Below, piece after piece: positions 16,547 through 25,130 of a stretch of DNA of 64,000 nt; the first letter of the stretch is position 1; the number at the start of each line of letters is the position of its first letter. This stretch comes from Marivita cryptomonadis (GTDB taxonomy: Bacteria > Pseudomonadota > Alphaproteobacteria > Rhodobacterales > Rhodobacteraceae), in contig NZ_JFKD01000011.1 of NCBI RefSeq assembly GCF_002115725.1, positions 112,960 through 176,959 of the forward strand, in the 5' to 3' direction. Both the position numbers and the translations under genes were made by a program. The notes under the pieces were generated by a model. It had not been told where the DNA came from, ran no database searches, and saw nothing but the letters and a program-made list of their open reading frames with translations.

Positions 16547-17731
16547 ATGATGAAACCTACTCTGATGCGCCCCGGCGGCCTTCCTTTTACCGCCTCCACA
16601 CCTGTGGTGACGCCGCTGATGCCGTCTGTGGTGTACGCCAGCACAACCCCGGATCAGCTGGACGATCAGTACGAGGGCCGCACCGAGGGGTACACCTATG
16701 CGCGCGAGGGACATCCCAATGCGGATGTCTTGGCGCGCCGCATCGACGCCATGGAAGGCGCCCCAGTTCCCGGCATCGTGCTGGGGTCTGGCATGGCGGC
16801 AGTGACGGCAGTTCTGCTTGGTCTGTGCAAGGCGGGCGATCATGTGGTGGGCGGTGACCAGCTTTATGGACGCAGCTTGCGGATGATGCGGGACGACCTG
16901 CCGCGTCTGGGGATCGAGACATCGCTGGCCGATCCGACAGATGCGGCGGCGATGGCGGCGGCGCTGCGCCCCAACACGCGTTTGGTGCTGATCGAGGTGG
17001 TGTCGAACCCGACACTGCGGATCGCGGATGTGCAGGGGATTGCCGATCTCTGTCGCGAAAAGGGAGTGCTTTTGGTTGTGGACAACACGTTCACCACGCC
17101 GCGCGCTGTCAAACCGTTTGAACTGGGCGCAGATGTGGTGCTGCATTCGGTGACCAAGCTGCTTGCCGGTCATTCTGATGTGACACTCGGATGGGTGGCC
17201 ACGCGCGAAGCAGCGGATGCCAAGGCGATCTACGATTTTGCTGTCACAACAGGCATGACGCCAAGCCCGTTCGATTGCTGGCTGGCAGAACGGGGGCTGA
17301 TGTCGTTCGATCTGCGCTTTGACCGGGCGGAATCAAACGCAGCGCGGTTGGCTGATCATCTGGCGTCCCAGCCTTTGGTGAAGCGCGTGCTGTATCCGAC
17401 GCGTCCCGATCACCCCGACCGCGCCCGCGCGCAGGGGCTTTTGCAGGGACGGGGCTGTAACATGGTCAGCTTCGAACTCGACGGCGGACGGGCCGAGGCC
17501 AATGCGTTTACCCAAGGGGCACATCAAGTCGCCTTTGCCCCGACCTTGGGCGATGTCGGCACGACTCTGTCACATCCGGCCAGTTCATCGCATCGGGGCC
17601 TTACACCTGAAGCCCGCGCCGCACAGGGCATGACCGAGGGTTTCTTCCGCGTGTCTGTCGGCCTTGAAGATCCGGACGCCCTGATGGCCGCTTTCGATGC
17701 GGGGCTTGCTGCGGTGGCTGCTGCAAAATGA
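16547..17731 (+). CDS. Cys/Met metabolism PLP-dependent enzyme (cystathionine gamma-synthase family)
   Basis: A 394-residue fold-type I PLP enzyme. Visible are [23 protein letters not shown] (about 47-69), [14 protein letters not shown] (about 79-92), [14 protein letters not shown] and the PLP lysine in [18 protein letters not shown] (about 203-220). The late segment [41 protein letters not shown] corresponds to the substrate-recognition region of cystathionine beta/gamma enzymes. Exact activity (gamma-synthase, gamma-lyase or methionine gamma-lyase-like) is not decidable. Its stop overlaps the start of phoR (ATGA), an odd coupling of sulfur amino acid metabolism with phosphate signalling. 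Confidence 0.9.
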   Translation: [394 protein letters not shown]

Positions 17732-18777
17732 CAGCCGCTCCCCGCGATATTCTGATGGTTCTGGGCATTCCGGCGGTTCTGATCGCGCCGGATGACCGGA
17801 TTTTCGCCGTTAACGCCGCTGCGGAAAAGCTGCTTGGCAAGAATATCGAGGGGCGGCACTTTATCACCGCGCTGCGCCAACCGACTCTGCTGGACACAAT
17901 CGAGCAGGTGCAGCGCGAAGGAACGATGCGGGAAACCCGGTACCTGACCAATGACGGGCAACACGACATCACTTATCGCGTGACCTGTGGCGCTGTGCCG
18001 ATGCAGGGGCGTCAGGGTGTTCTGGTGTCTTTTGAAGACATCACGCCGATGGAACAGGCCGGCCAGATGCGGCGCGATTTTGTGGCCAATGTGAGCCACG
18101 AGCTGCGTACGCCGTTGACCGCGTTATTGGGGTTTATCGAAACGCTGCAAGGCCCGGCGCGCAACGACACCAAGGCGCAGGAACGGTTTCTTGGGATCAT
18201 GGGGGCCGAGGCCGAGCGGATGAACCGGCTGGTGTCGGACCTTCTGTCTCTTAGCCGCGTCGAGGCGGATGAACGGGTGCGCCCGGTCGATCCGGTTGAT
18301 CTGTCGACGGTGCTGCAACAGACGCGCCACAGCCTTGCGCAACTGGCAGAGGATGCGGGGATCGAGATGTCGCTGCACCTCCCGGAGACAACTGTGACGG
18401 TGCCGGGAGATTCCGATCAATTGCGGCAGGTTCTGACCAACCTGATCGAGAACGCGATCAAATATTCCGGTCGCGGCACATGTGTGCGGATCAGTTTAGG
18501 TACACCGGATTACGAAAGCCGTCTGCGCGGGCAGGGCGTTCGGATCGAGGTCAGCGACACGGGGCCGGGCATCGAGGCGGTGCATTTGCCGCGATTGACC
18601 GAACGGTTCTACCGCGTCGACAGCCACCGGTCGCGTGAACTTGGGGGGACCGGTCTTGGTTTGGCGATCGTCAAACACATCGTCAACCGCCATCGCGGGC
18701 GCTTGCAGGTCGAAAGCCAGCAAGGCAAGGGCACTACCTTTACGGTGATCCTGCCACTGCAAGGTCAGCAAGACTAA
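17728..18777 (+). CDS. phoR: PhoR-type sensor histidine kinase without membrane anchor
   Basis: A 349-residue kinase. A PAS domain comes first (about 8-110, MVLGIPAVLIAPDDRIFAVNAAAEKLLGKN). The HisKA domain with phospho-acceptor His is in FVANVSHELRTPLTALLGFIETL (about 117-140). The ATPase domain has the N box LTNLIENAIKYSG, DTGPGIEAVHLPRLTERFYR and GGTGLGLAIVKHIVNRH (about 235-330). It is best read as PhoR because it lies next to phoB-phoU-pst and has the classic RFYRVD box. No transmembrane segment precedes the PAS domain, unlike E. coli PhoR with its N-terminal membrane region. It overlaps the upstream PLP-enzyme stop by ATGA and converges on phoB. Confidence 0.87.
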   Translation: MTAAPRDILMVLGIPAVLIAPDDRIFAVNAAAEKLLGKNIEGRHFITALRQPTLLDTIEQVQREGTMRETRYLTNDGQHDITYRVTCGAVPMQGRQGVLVSFEDITPMEQAGQMRRDFVANVSHELRTPLTALLGFIETLQGPARNDTKAQERFLGIMGAEAERMNRLVSDLLSLSRVEADERVRPVDPVDLSTVLQQTRHSLAQLAEDAGIEMSLHLPETTVTVPGDSDQLRQVLTNLIENAIKYSGRGTCVRISLGTPDYESRLRGQGVRIEVSDTGPGIEAVHLPRLTERFYRVDSHRSRELGGTGLGLAIVKHIVNRHRGRLQVESQQGKGTTFTVILPLQGQQD

Positions 18778-18799
18778 GCGGGGGAATGAGCGCCTGATC

Positions 18800-18838
18800 G
18801 TTTCCGGCAACGGAAACGGGTGATGCGTTGACGCATCA
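18800..18838. terminator. Paired hairpins between convergent phoR and phoB
   Basis: Two tetraloop hairpins lie in the 75-base gap where phoR and phoB converge: GTTTCCG-GCAA-CGGAAAC (18800-18817) and TGATGCG-TTGA-CGCATCA (18821-18838). Neither has a long T run, so the call as bidirectional termination or RNA-end protection is an inference from symmetry and position. Confidence 0.45.
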
Positions 18839-18852
18839 TTCCCGAATGTGGC

Positions 18853-19542
18853 TTAGCCCAGTGAATATCCCGCACCGCGTACCGTCCGCAGCGGGTCTGC
18901 GCCACCGGTACCTGTCAGGGATTTCCGCAGGCGTCCGATATGCACATCCACCGTACGCGTATCGACATAGATATCACGCCCCCAGACCCGGTCGAGCAAC
19001 TGTTCCCGAGACCAAACACGCCCCGGCTTTTCCATCAAGGTGGACAACAGGCGGAATTCCGTCGGACCCAGCTTGACCTCTGCGCCGTCCCGCAACACCC
19101 GGTGGGTTTCAGCATCGAGCACGATGTCTTCGTATTCGAGGCGCAAGCCCGCCGCGGCCGGACGGGTGCGCCGAAGCTGCGCCCGCACCCGGGCCATGAG
19201 TTCTACGATAGAGTAGGGCTTGATCACATAATCATCCGCCCCGGTTTCAAGCCCCCGAACGCGGTCGACCTCTTCGGACCGAGCCGACAGCATGATGATC
19301 GGCACGTTGCGCGTGTCGGCACGGGTCTTGAGTTGGCGACACACTTCGATGCCCGAAACATTCGGAAGCATCCAATCCAGCACGATGATATCGGGTTGTT
19401 CCTCGTCAACGAGGATCAGCGCCTCTTCACCATTCTCGGCCTTTGCGACGCGGAAGCCCTCAGCTTCGAGATTGTAGCCCAGAACCTCGCGCTGCGCGGG
19501 TTCATCTTCGACGACCAGAACTGTCGGCTGGACGCTGTTCAT
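18853..19542 (-). CDS. phoB: Phosphate regulon response regulator PhoB
   Basis: A 229-residue OmpR/PhoB-family regulator. The receiver domain (about 5-120) has the acidic pair in VVEDEPAQREVL, the phospho-acceptor Asp in PDIIVLDWMLPNVSG (about 54) and the conserved Lys in DDYVIKPYSIVELMARV. The winged-helix domain (about 130-229) ends VWSREQLLDRVWGRDIYVDTRTVDVHIGRLRKSL. It is the last gene of the pst operon, three bases after phoU. PhoB-P binds Pho boxes such as the one at 25091-25130. Confidence 0.97.
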   Translation of the reverse strand: MNSVQPTVLVVEDEPAQREVLGYNLEAEGFRVAKAENGEEALILVDEEQPDIIVLDWMLPNVSGIEVCRQLKTRADTRNVPIIMLSARSEEVDRVRGLETGADDYVIKPYSIVELMARVRAQLRRTRPAAAGLRLEYEDIVLDAETHRVLRDGAEVKLGPTEFRLLSTLMEKPGRVWSREQLLDRVWGRDIYVDTRTVDVHIGRLRKSLTGTGGADPLRTVRGAGYSLG

Positions 19543-19545
19543 GTC

Positions 19546-20283
19546 TTATGCCCCTCGGTTCGTTGCCGGAGACAGGTCAACATCGGTAGACGTCAGGTCT
19601 TCCTTCTGGCGCGGTTCTTCCGGCTTTTCGCCAGTCACAAGAAACACGACCTGTTCGGCAATAGACGTCACGTGGTCGCCCATACGTTCCACGTTCTTGG
19701 CGATGAAATGCAGGTGCATGCAGGGTGTGATGTTGCGCGGGTCTTCCAGCATGAAGGTCAGGAATTCGCGAAACAGCGTGTTGTACATCTGGTCAATGTC
19801 CACATCGCGTTCGATCACGTCGCGGGCCAGCGCATCATCACGCTGGATATAGGCATCAAGCGCATCCTTCAGCATGATCTGCACGTCGCGCGACATACGC
19901 CGCAACTGGGCGGCCGAGCCGTTGATCGCAGGCATGCTCATGAGCACCGCATTGCGCTTGGCCAGGTTCTTGGCCAGATCACCGATCCGTTCAAGATTGG
20001 CGCTCATGCGCATCACCGACAGGATCACCCGCAGGTCAATGGCGGTAGGGGCGCGCAGGGCGATGACGCGGGCGGCTTCTTCGTTGAGCAGTTCTTCCAG
20101 CTCGTCGATCACGCGGTCATTGGCGCGAACCTGTTCGGCCAGCTCCTGATCGCGGGTTTCCAGCGCCTGAGCAGCGTCAAGGATCGCCTGTTCGACCAGA
20201 CCGCCCATTTTCATGATGCGGGCCTGAATGCCCTCAAGATCGCGGTCAAAGGCGCTTGAGATATGGTCTTTGGTTGGTGTCAC
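19546..20283 (-). CDS. phoU: Phosphate signalling complex protein PhoU
   Basis: A 245-residue all-helical protein with two PhoU repeats. It starts DHISSAFDRDLEGIQARIMKMGGLVEQAI; the paired metal-binding motifs ERIGDLAKNLAKR (about 92) and ERMGDHVTSIAEQ (about 208) are both present. PhoU links the Pst transporter to PhoR and holds the regulon off when phosphate is ample. A GTG at 20281-20283 is chosen as start; it stands five bases past the pstB stop and fits family length, whereas the next upstream ATG would overlap pstB by about 75 bases. Confidence 0.93.
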   Translation of the reverse strand: MTPTKDHISSAFDRDLEGIQARIMKMGGLVEQAILDAAQALETRDQELAEQVRANDRVIDELEELLNEEAARVIALRAPTAIDLRVILSVMRMSANLERIGDLAKNLAKRNAVLMSMPAINGSAAQLRRMSRDVQIMLKDALDAYIQRDDALARDVIERDVDIDQMYNTLFREFLTFMLEDPRNITPCMHLHFIAKNVERMGDHVTSIAEQVVFLVTGEKPEEPRQKEDLTSTDVDLSPATNRGA

Positions 20284-20287
20284 GATC

Positions 20288-21049
20288 TTATCCAATCCGT
20301 CCGGTGATGTAGCTTTCGGTGCGGCTGTCTTCGGGGTTCGTGAAAATCTTCGACGTGTCGTCATATTCCACGAGATTGCCGAGGTGGAAGAACGCGGTCT
20401 TCTGACTGACCCGCGCGGCTTGTTGCATGGAGTGGGTCACGATCACCACGGCGTAGTTCTGGCGCAGCTCATCGATCAGTTCTTCGACCTGCGCTGTCGC
20501 AATCGGGTCGAGCGCCGAGCACGGTTCGTCCATCAACAGCACTTCGGGTTCGGTCGCCACGGCGCGTGCGATGCAGAGGCGCTGCTGCTGACCACCGGAC
20601 AGGCCTGTGCCCGGCGCTTGCAAGCGGTCCTTGACCTCGTCCCAGATGGCGCCGCGACGCAGGGCGCGTTCGACGATATCATCCAGCTCGGCCTTGTTGC
20701 GGGCCATGCCATGGATGCGGGGGCCATAGGCGATGTTGTCGTAGATCGACTTTGGGAACGGGTTCGGCTTCTGGAACACCATGCCCACCTTGGCACGGAG
20801 CTGCACCGGATCGACCCGCTTGTCATAGATGTCGTCGCCGTCGATCAGGATATCGCCTTCAACGCGGCAGATGTCGATCGTGTCGTTCATCCGGTTCAGG
20901 CAGCGCAGGAACGTCGACTTGCCGCAACCCGAGGGGCCGATAAAAGCAGTAACCGTGTTGTTCTCGATCTCGACCGACACGTCTTTGATCGCGTGGTTGT
21001 TACCGTAATAGACCTGTACGTCTTTGGCTTTGATTTTGACGTCCGTCAC
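20288..21049 (-). CDS. pstB: Phosphate ABC transporter ATP-binding protein PstB
   Basis: A 253-residue ATPase of the phosphate importer. The Walker A motif is [21 protein letters not shown], the ABC signature is [16 protein letters not shown] and Walker B is [36 protein letters not shown] is typical of PstB. A GTG at 21047-21049 is preferred over the ATG at 21083-21085, because AGGAGACCGCC stands before the GTG and the extra residues ([12 protein letters not shown]) are not family-like. It couples ATP hydrolysis to phosphate entry through PstA and PstC. Confidence 0.95.
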   Translation of the reverse strand: MTDVKIKAKDVQVYYGNNHAIKDVSVEIENNTVTAFIGPSGCGKSTFLRCLNRMNDTIDICRVEGDILIDGDDIYDKRVDPVQLRAKVGMVFQKPNPFPKSIYDNIAYGPRIHGMARNKAELDDIVERALRRGAIWDEVKDRLQAPGTGLSGGQQQRLCIARAVATEPEVLLMDEPCSALDPIATAQVEELIDELRQNYAVVIVTHSMQQAARVSQKTAFFHLGNLVEYDDTSKIFTNPEDSRTESYITGRIG

Positions 21050-21100
21050 GGCGGTCTCCTGTGTGTGGTGTGGTATATCGTACATGGGGCAGGGTCCAGT

Positions 21101-22423
21101 TTACCAGCGACGCTCAAAGCGACGGCGCAGAATGATGGCGATGATGTTCATCGTCAGCAGGAAGATGAGCAGAATGATGATCCCGCCCCAGGCTTTTTCG
21201 TAGAAGCCCGCATCGGCGCGGGCGGCCCATGTGTAGATCTGAGCGGGCATCGCAGAGTTGGGATCGATGAAACCGGACACGACACCTTCGGGATAGGCGC
21301 GGGCGATGAAACCGACCATGCCGATCAGCAGCAATGGCGCGGTTTCGCCAAGCGCTTGTGCCAGACCGATGATGGTGCCGGTCAGGATGCCCGGCGCGGC
21401 AAGCGGCAGGACGTGGTGGAACACGGTTTGCATCTTGGATGCGCCGACGCCCAAGGCCGCTTCGCGGATCGACGGCGGCACCGATTTCAGTGACGCGCGG
21501 GTCGAGATGATGATCGTCGGCAAGGTCATCAATGTCAGCACCAGACCACCGACCAGCGGGGCCGATTGGGGCAGGTGCATGAACTGGATGAATACAGCAA
21601 GGCCAAGGATACCAAAGACGATGGAGGGCACCGCAGCGAGGTTGGAAATGTTCACTTCGATCAAGTCGGTGAACCAGTTTTGCGGCGCGAATTCCTCAAG
21701 ATAGATCGACGCGGCCACGCCGATGGGCAGCGACAGCGCCAGCACCACCAGCATCATGAAGAACGAACCGATCACCGACACGCCGATGCCAGCGCCACCG
21801 GGGTTGTCCACACCGGAGTCCGATCCGGTGATGAAGTTCCAGTTGAACGCGGTGATAATGATCCCGGCGTCGGCCAAGGCATCCACCAGATCAAGGTCCG
21901 TCACTTCGAGAAAGCGGCTGTCGACCACGGTGTCGCGGCTGACGCGGCCTTTAAAATAGCCGTCCACGCGCGAGGATGCAGCGAGGTTGAACGTGACCGG
22001 AGTTCCAATCTGGTCCGGGTTCTCGCGGAAATATTCACGGATCGTGCTGCCCGTCTTGCCAAGTAGGCGTTCGATAGCAGCAGGATCAAAGCTCACGTCC
22101 AGACCGCGTTCTTCAAGCTGGCTTTGCAGTGCCGCGATAAAGAAGTTCTCATACGCCTTGGTCTTGAGCATCTGGCTTTCGGCCTCGTCGAACTGCGCTT
22201 GTGTCAGCGTGAATTCGACGCGCACTTCCGCCTGTGTGAAGGCCGGTAGGCCGGAGCGCAGGATCGACACTGCCAGCACGACAAGGAAGAACAGGCCGAT
22301 CATGATCGCGACCAAGCCATATGCCTTGAACCGCTTTTCGGCAGCATTGCGCTTTTTGGTGCGGGCGTCGACGGTTGTCAGGCTGCCTTTGACGGGAACA
22401 TTGTCCATGCTTGCGTCGGTCAT
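21101..22423 (-). CDS. pstA: Phosphate ABC transporter permease PstA
   Basis: A 440-residue inner-membrane permease. The first helix (about 33-55) is followed by a long periplasmic segment (about 60-210) typical of alphaproteobacterial PstA. The BPD_transp_1 core begins near residue 220 (GIGVSVIGSFFMMLVVLALSLPIGVAASIYLEEFAP) and contains the coupling loop SIREAALGVGASKMQTVFHHVLPLAAPGILTGTIIGLAQALGETAPLLL. It starts inside the stop of pstC (ATGA), so translation is coupled. Confidence 0.95.
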   Translation of the reverse strand: MTDASMDNVPVKGSLTTVDARTKKRNAAEKRFKAYGLVAIMIGLFFLVVLAVSILRSGLPAFTQAEVRVEFTLTQAQFDEAESQMLKTKAYENFFIAALQSQLEERGLDVSFDPAAIERLLGKTGSTIREYFRENPDQIGTPVTFNLAASSRVDGYFKGRVSRDTVVDSRFLEVTDLDLVDALADAGIIITAFNWNFITGSDSGVDNPGGAGIGVSVIGSFFMMLVVLALSLPIGVAASIYLEEFAPQNWFTDLIEVNISNLAAVPSIVFGILGLAVFIQFMHLPQSAPLVGGLVLTLMTLPTIIISTRASLKSVPPSIREAALGVGASKMQTVFHHVLPLAAPGILTGTIIGLAQALGETAPLLLIGMVGFIARAYPEGVVSGFIDPNSAMPAQIYTWAARADAGFYEKAWGGIIILLIFLLTMNIIAIILRRRFERRW

Positions 22424-23892
22424 TCGTACTGCTCCCGGTATTTGCGCACGATGTAGAGCGCCAAGACATTAAGCCCGAGGGTGATGACAAAGAGCGTCAT
22501 CCCAAGGGCGAAGGCCACCAGTGCTTCGGGCGATGCAAAGTCAGAGTCACCTGTCAACTGCGACACGATCTTGGCGGTGACGGTGGTCATTGCATCGAAC
22601 GGGTTGAGTGACAGACGCGCGGCGGCACCTGCGCCCAGAACGACGATCATGGTTTCCCCAATGGCGCGGCTGGCGGCCAGCAGGATCGCGCCGACGATGC
22701 CGGGCAGGGCGGCTGGAATGACGACCTGGCGGATGGTTTCCGATTGTGTGGCGCCCAACCCATATGACCCGTCACGCATCGACTGGGGCACAGCGTTGAT
22801 GATGTCGTCCGAAAGGGACGACACGAACGGGATCAGCATAATCCCCATAACCAGACCGGCGGTCATTACGGCAGTGCCTGCCTGCATCCAACCCAGACCG
22901 TCATCACCGAAAACCTGCACCAGAAGTGGGCCAACTGTGAGCAGGGCGAAGAGGCCGTATACGATGGTCGGAATACCGGCCAGCACTTCGAGCATGGGCT
23001 TGGCAAACGCGCGAACCCTCGAGCTTGCGTATTCGGACAGGTAGATCGCCGCGAACAAACCAATAGGAACCGCGACGACCAAAGCCACGATAGAGATGTA
23101 GAACGTACCCCAAAGCAGCGGCAGAATGCCCAGATCAGACGAACCACCACGCCCCGAAAAACTGGGTGCCCAACTGGTGCCGAAGAAAAAGTCGGAGGCA
23201 GGGTAGAGGCGGAAGAATTCGATGGTGTTGAACACCAAAGACAGAACGATGCCCAACGTGGTCAGAATGGCGATGGACGCCGCCGCGATGAGCAGGGCGC
23301 GGACACCCTGTTCGACCACGTTGCGGGCGCGGAAATCGGGTTTGGTTTCCTTGAAGCCCCAGAGCGCGCCTGCGGCGGCAATCAGCAACACCACGGCAGA
23401 CATGATCTGATATCCGGCACTGTTGAGCACACGGAACTGCTGTGCAGCACGCAGAACCGGCTGTGTGATCTGCGAAGTAACAATGGCGCCAGCGTCGGAC
23501 AGACGCGCTGTGACGTCCGAGATATCCGCCCGTGTGTTGCGCGCTTCGTTCTCGGTCATGCCGCCGGTGGACACTGCAAGATCCAGCCCGTCCGCCGCGC
23601 GACGCACTTCGGCAAGGATAAGTCCGCGCGATGAGCTGTCAGCGATGGCGCTTTCGGGGATCATGTCCGAGACCGCGTTGTTCACGTAAAACGGCTGCGC
23701 GAGAAGCCACAGAACCAGCACCAACAGGGCAGGGATCGCGGATTTCATCGCGGCATTGCTGCCGTAGTAGATCGGAAGAGAATGCAGGGTGCGCCGGTCC
23801 TGTCCGGCCTGTGCCATCACGCGCGCGCGGGCAAGGACAAACGCCCCGGCTGCAATTGCGAGTACGAGCAGGAAAAGCCAAAGTAATGGCAT
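22420..23892 (-). CDS. pstC: Phosphate ABC transporter permease PstC
   Basis: A 490-residue permease with an extended N-terminal region. Helices lie at about 3-20 and 48-68, and a periplasmic stretch runs to about 150. Further helices precede the transport core, which begins near residue 265 (WGTFYISIVALVVAVPIGLFAAIYLSEYA). The coupling motif DGSYGLGATQSETIRQVVIPAALPGIVGAILLAASRAIGETMIV is near 380-425. It is separated from pstS by a terminator-like hairpin, so less transcript reaches it than pstS. Confidence 0.95.
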   Translation of the reverse strand: MPLLWLFLLVLAIAAGAFVLARARVMAQAGQDRRTLHSLPIYYGSNAAMKSAIPALLVLVLWLLAQPFYVNNAVSDMIPESAIADSSSRGLILAEVRRAADGLDLAVSTGGMTENEARNTRADISDVTARLSDAGAIVTSQITQPVLRAAQQFRVLNSAGYQIMSAVVLLIAAAGALWGFKETKPDFRARNVVEQGVRALLIAAASIAILTTLGIVLSLVFNTIEFFRLYPASDFFFGTSWAPSFSGRGGSSDLGILPLLWGTFYISIVALVVAVPIGLFAAIYLSEYASSRVRAFAKPMLEVLAGIPTIVYGLFALLTVGPLLVQVFGDDGLGWMQAGTAVMTAGLVMGIMLIPFVSSLSDDIINAVPQSMRDGSYGLGATQSETIRQVVIPAALPGIVGAILLAASRAIGETMIVVLGAGAAARLSLNPFDAMTTVTAKIVSQLTGDSDFASPEALVAFALGMTLFVITLGLNVLALYIVRKYREQYE

Positions 23893-23930
23893 GGAGCCCC
23901 CAGTGTCGTCAGTCGATGGTCATAAGAAAA

Positions 23931-23957
23931 GGGAGGCGGCGTTATGTGCCGCCTCCC
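23931..23957 (-). terminator. Attenuator-type hairpin between pstS and pstC
   Basis: A perfect 10-bp stem (GGGAGGCGGC / GCCGCCTCCC, 7-base loop) is followed on the minus strand by TTTTCTTA. Its position just after pstS, inside the operon, suggests partial termination or 3'-end protection that keeps the binding protein more abundant than the permeases. Confidence 0.65.
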
Positions 23958-23979
23958 GTCGTTTCAGATCGTCAAACGA

Positions 23980-25017
23980 TCACATGTCTGCGCCCATGAC
24001 CTTTTCGTCAGCAACCATCTGCTGAGTCTTTGCCAGCTCGGGGTCGGATACGAGGCCATAGTTGGCGAGCGGGCCGGACGGGCCTGCCAGATCGTCGGAG
24101 ATGAAGAACTGTGCGTATTCCTTGAGGCCCGGGATCACGCCGATATGGGCTTTCTTCACGTAGAAGAACAGCGGGCGGGAGACCGGATACTCACCAGAAG
24201 CGATGGTGGCAGTGGTCGGCTCAACGCCGGACATTGTGGCCACTTTCAGCTTGTCGGTGTTGTTCTCGTAGAACGCGAGGCCGAACACGCCGATGCCGTT
24301 GGTGTTGGCGTCGATACGGGCGAGGGTTTCGGTGTAGTCGCCGTCGATGTCAACCGACTTGCCGTCCTGACGCACGTCAAGGCAAGCATCTTCTGCGTCG
24401 TCTTCCGACATGCCGCCAGCGATCATGGCTTCCATTGCGCCAGTTGCTTCACAACCGATCAGCAGCACTTTTTCTTCGAACACTTCACGTGTGCCGTGCT
24501 TGGTGCCCGGAATGAACATCGCGATTTCCGCATCCGGGAAGTCGGCGTTGAATTCGGACCATGTGGTGTGCGTGTTGTCTACGATCGCGCCGTCTTTCAG
24601 AACCTTCGCGCCGATGGCGTTGAAGATGTCGGCGGGTTCGAACGCGGTGAAGGCAGGACCGGACTGCTGCGAGGCAAACACGATGCCGTCATAGCCGATG
24701 CGCACTTCGATGATGTCGGTTACGCCATTTTCGGCACAAACGGCAACTTCGCTTTCGCGGATTGCGCGGGAAGCATTTGCTACGTCGATAGTGTTTTCGC
24801 CAACGCCCTCGCAGAAGCGCTTGAGGCCCGAGGACGAACCGCCGGATTCGACAACCGGTGTCGGGAAGTCTGTGTTGTCGCCAAATGCCTCGGCCACGAT
24901 GGACGCGTAGGGCAGGACGGTGGACGACCCTGCAACCTGCACGTTGTCACGCGCTGCGGCTGCTGTTGCGGAAACGGCAGCGATAGCAAGCGCCGATACA
25001 GAGAGTTTTACGGACAT
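23980..25017 (-). CDS. pstS: Phosphate-binding periplasmic protein PstS
   Basis: A 345-residue periplasmic protein. The signal peptide is residues 1-22 (MSVKLSVSALAIAAVSATAAAA). Phosphate-binding loops are visible at VQVAGSSTVLPYASIVAEAF (about 26-45), VVESGGSSSGLKRFCEGVGENTIDVANASRAI (about 55-87) and GTKHGTREVFEEKVL. It captures phosphate and passes it to PstCA. It is the first gene of the operon; the tandem Pho box lies about 75-115 bases upstream of its start. Confidence 0.95.
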   Translation of the reverse strand: MSVKLSVSALAIAAVSATAAAARDNVQVAGSSTVLPYASIVAEAFGDNTDFPTPVVESGGSSSGLKRFCEGVGENTIDVANASRAIRESEVAVCAENGVTDIIEVRIGYDGIVFASQQSGPAFTAFEPADIFNAIGAKVLKDGAIVDNTHTTWSEFNADFPDAEIAMFIPGTKHGTREVFEEKVLLIGCEATGAMEAMIAGGMSEDDAEDACLDVRQDGKSVDIDGDYTETLARIDANTNGIGVFGLAFYENNTDKLKVATMSGVEPTTATIASGEYPVSRPLFFYVKKAHIGVIPGLKEYAQFFISDDLAGPSGPLANYGLVSDPELAKTQQMVADEKVMGADM

Positions 25018-25090
25018 GATGTCAGCTCCTTGGTTGGATATCTCTCGGCCATCCCCTGATGACCGTTGGCGGTGGGTCTATTCATGTTCG

Positions 25091-25130
25091 GCCATGCTTT
25101 TGTGACAGTTACGTAACGGTTTTATGACAC
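25091..25130 (-). promoter_or_regulatory. Tandem Pho box of pstS
   Basis: On the minus strand four heptads follow one another with exact 4-base A/T-rich spacers: GTGTCAT (25124-25130), CCGTTAC (25113-25119), CTGTCAC (25102-25108) and GCATGGC (25091-25097). The first and third match the PhoB consensus CTGTCAT at six of seven positions each, and the 11-base period is that of PhoB half-sites. It lies upstream of pstS, so PhoB control of the operon is expected. Confidence 0.82.

Noticed and set aside
20283..20364. Longer PhoU starting at the upstream ATG
   Set aside because: It would overlap pstB by about 75 bases and add residues not found in the family; the GTG at 20283 fits better.
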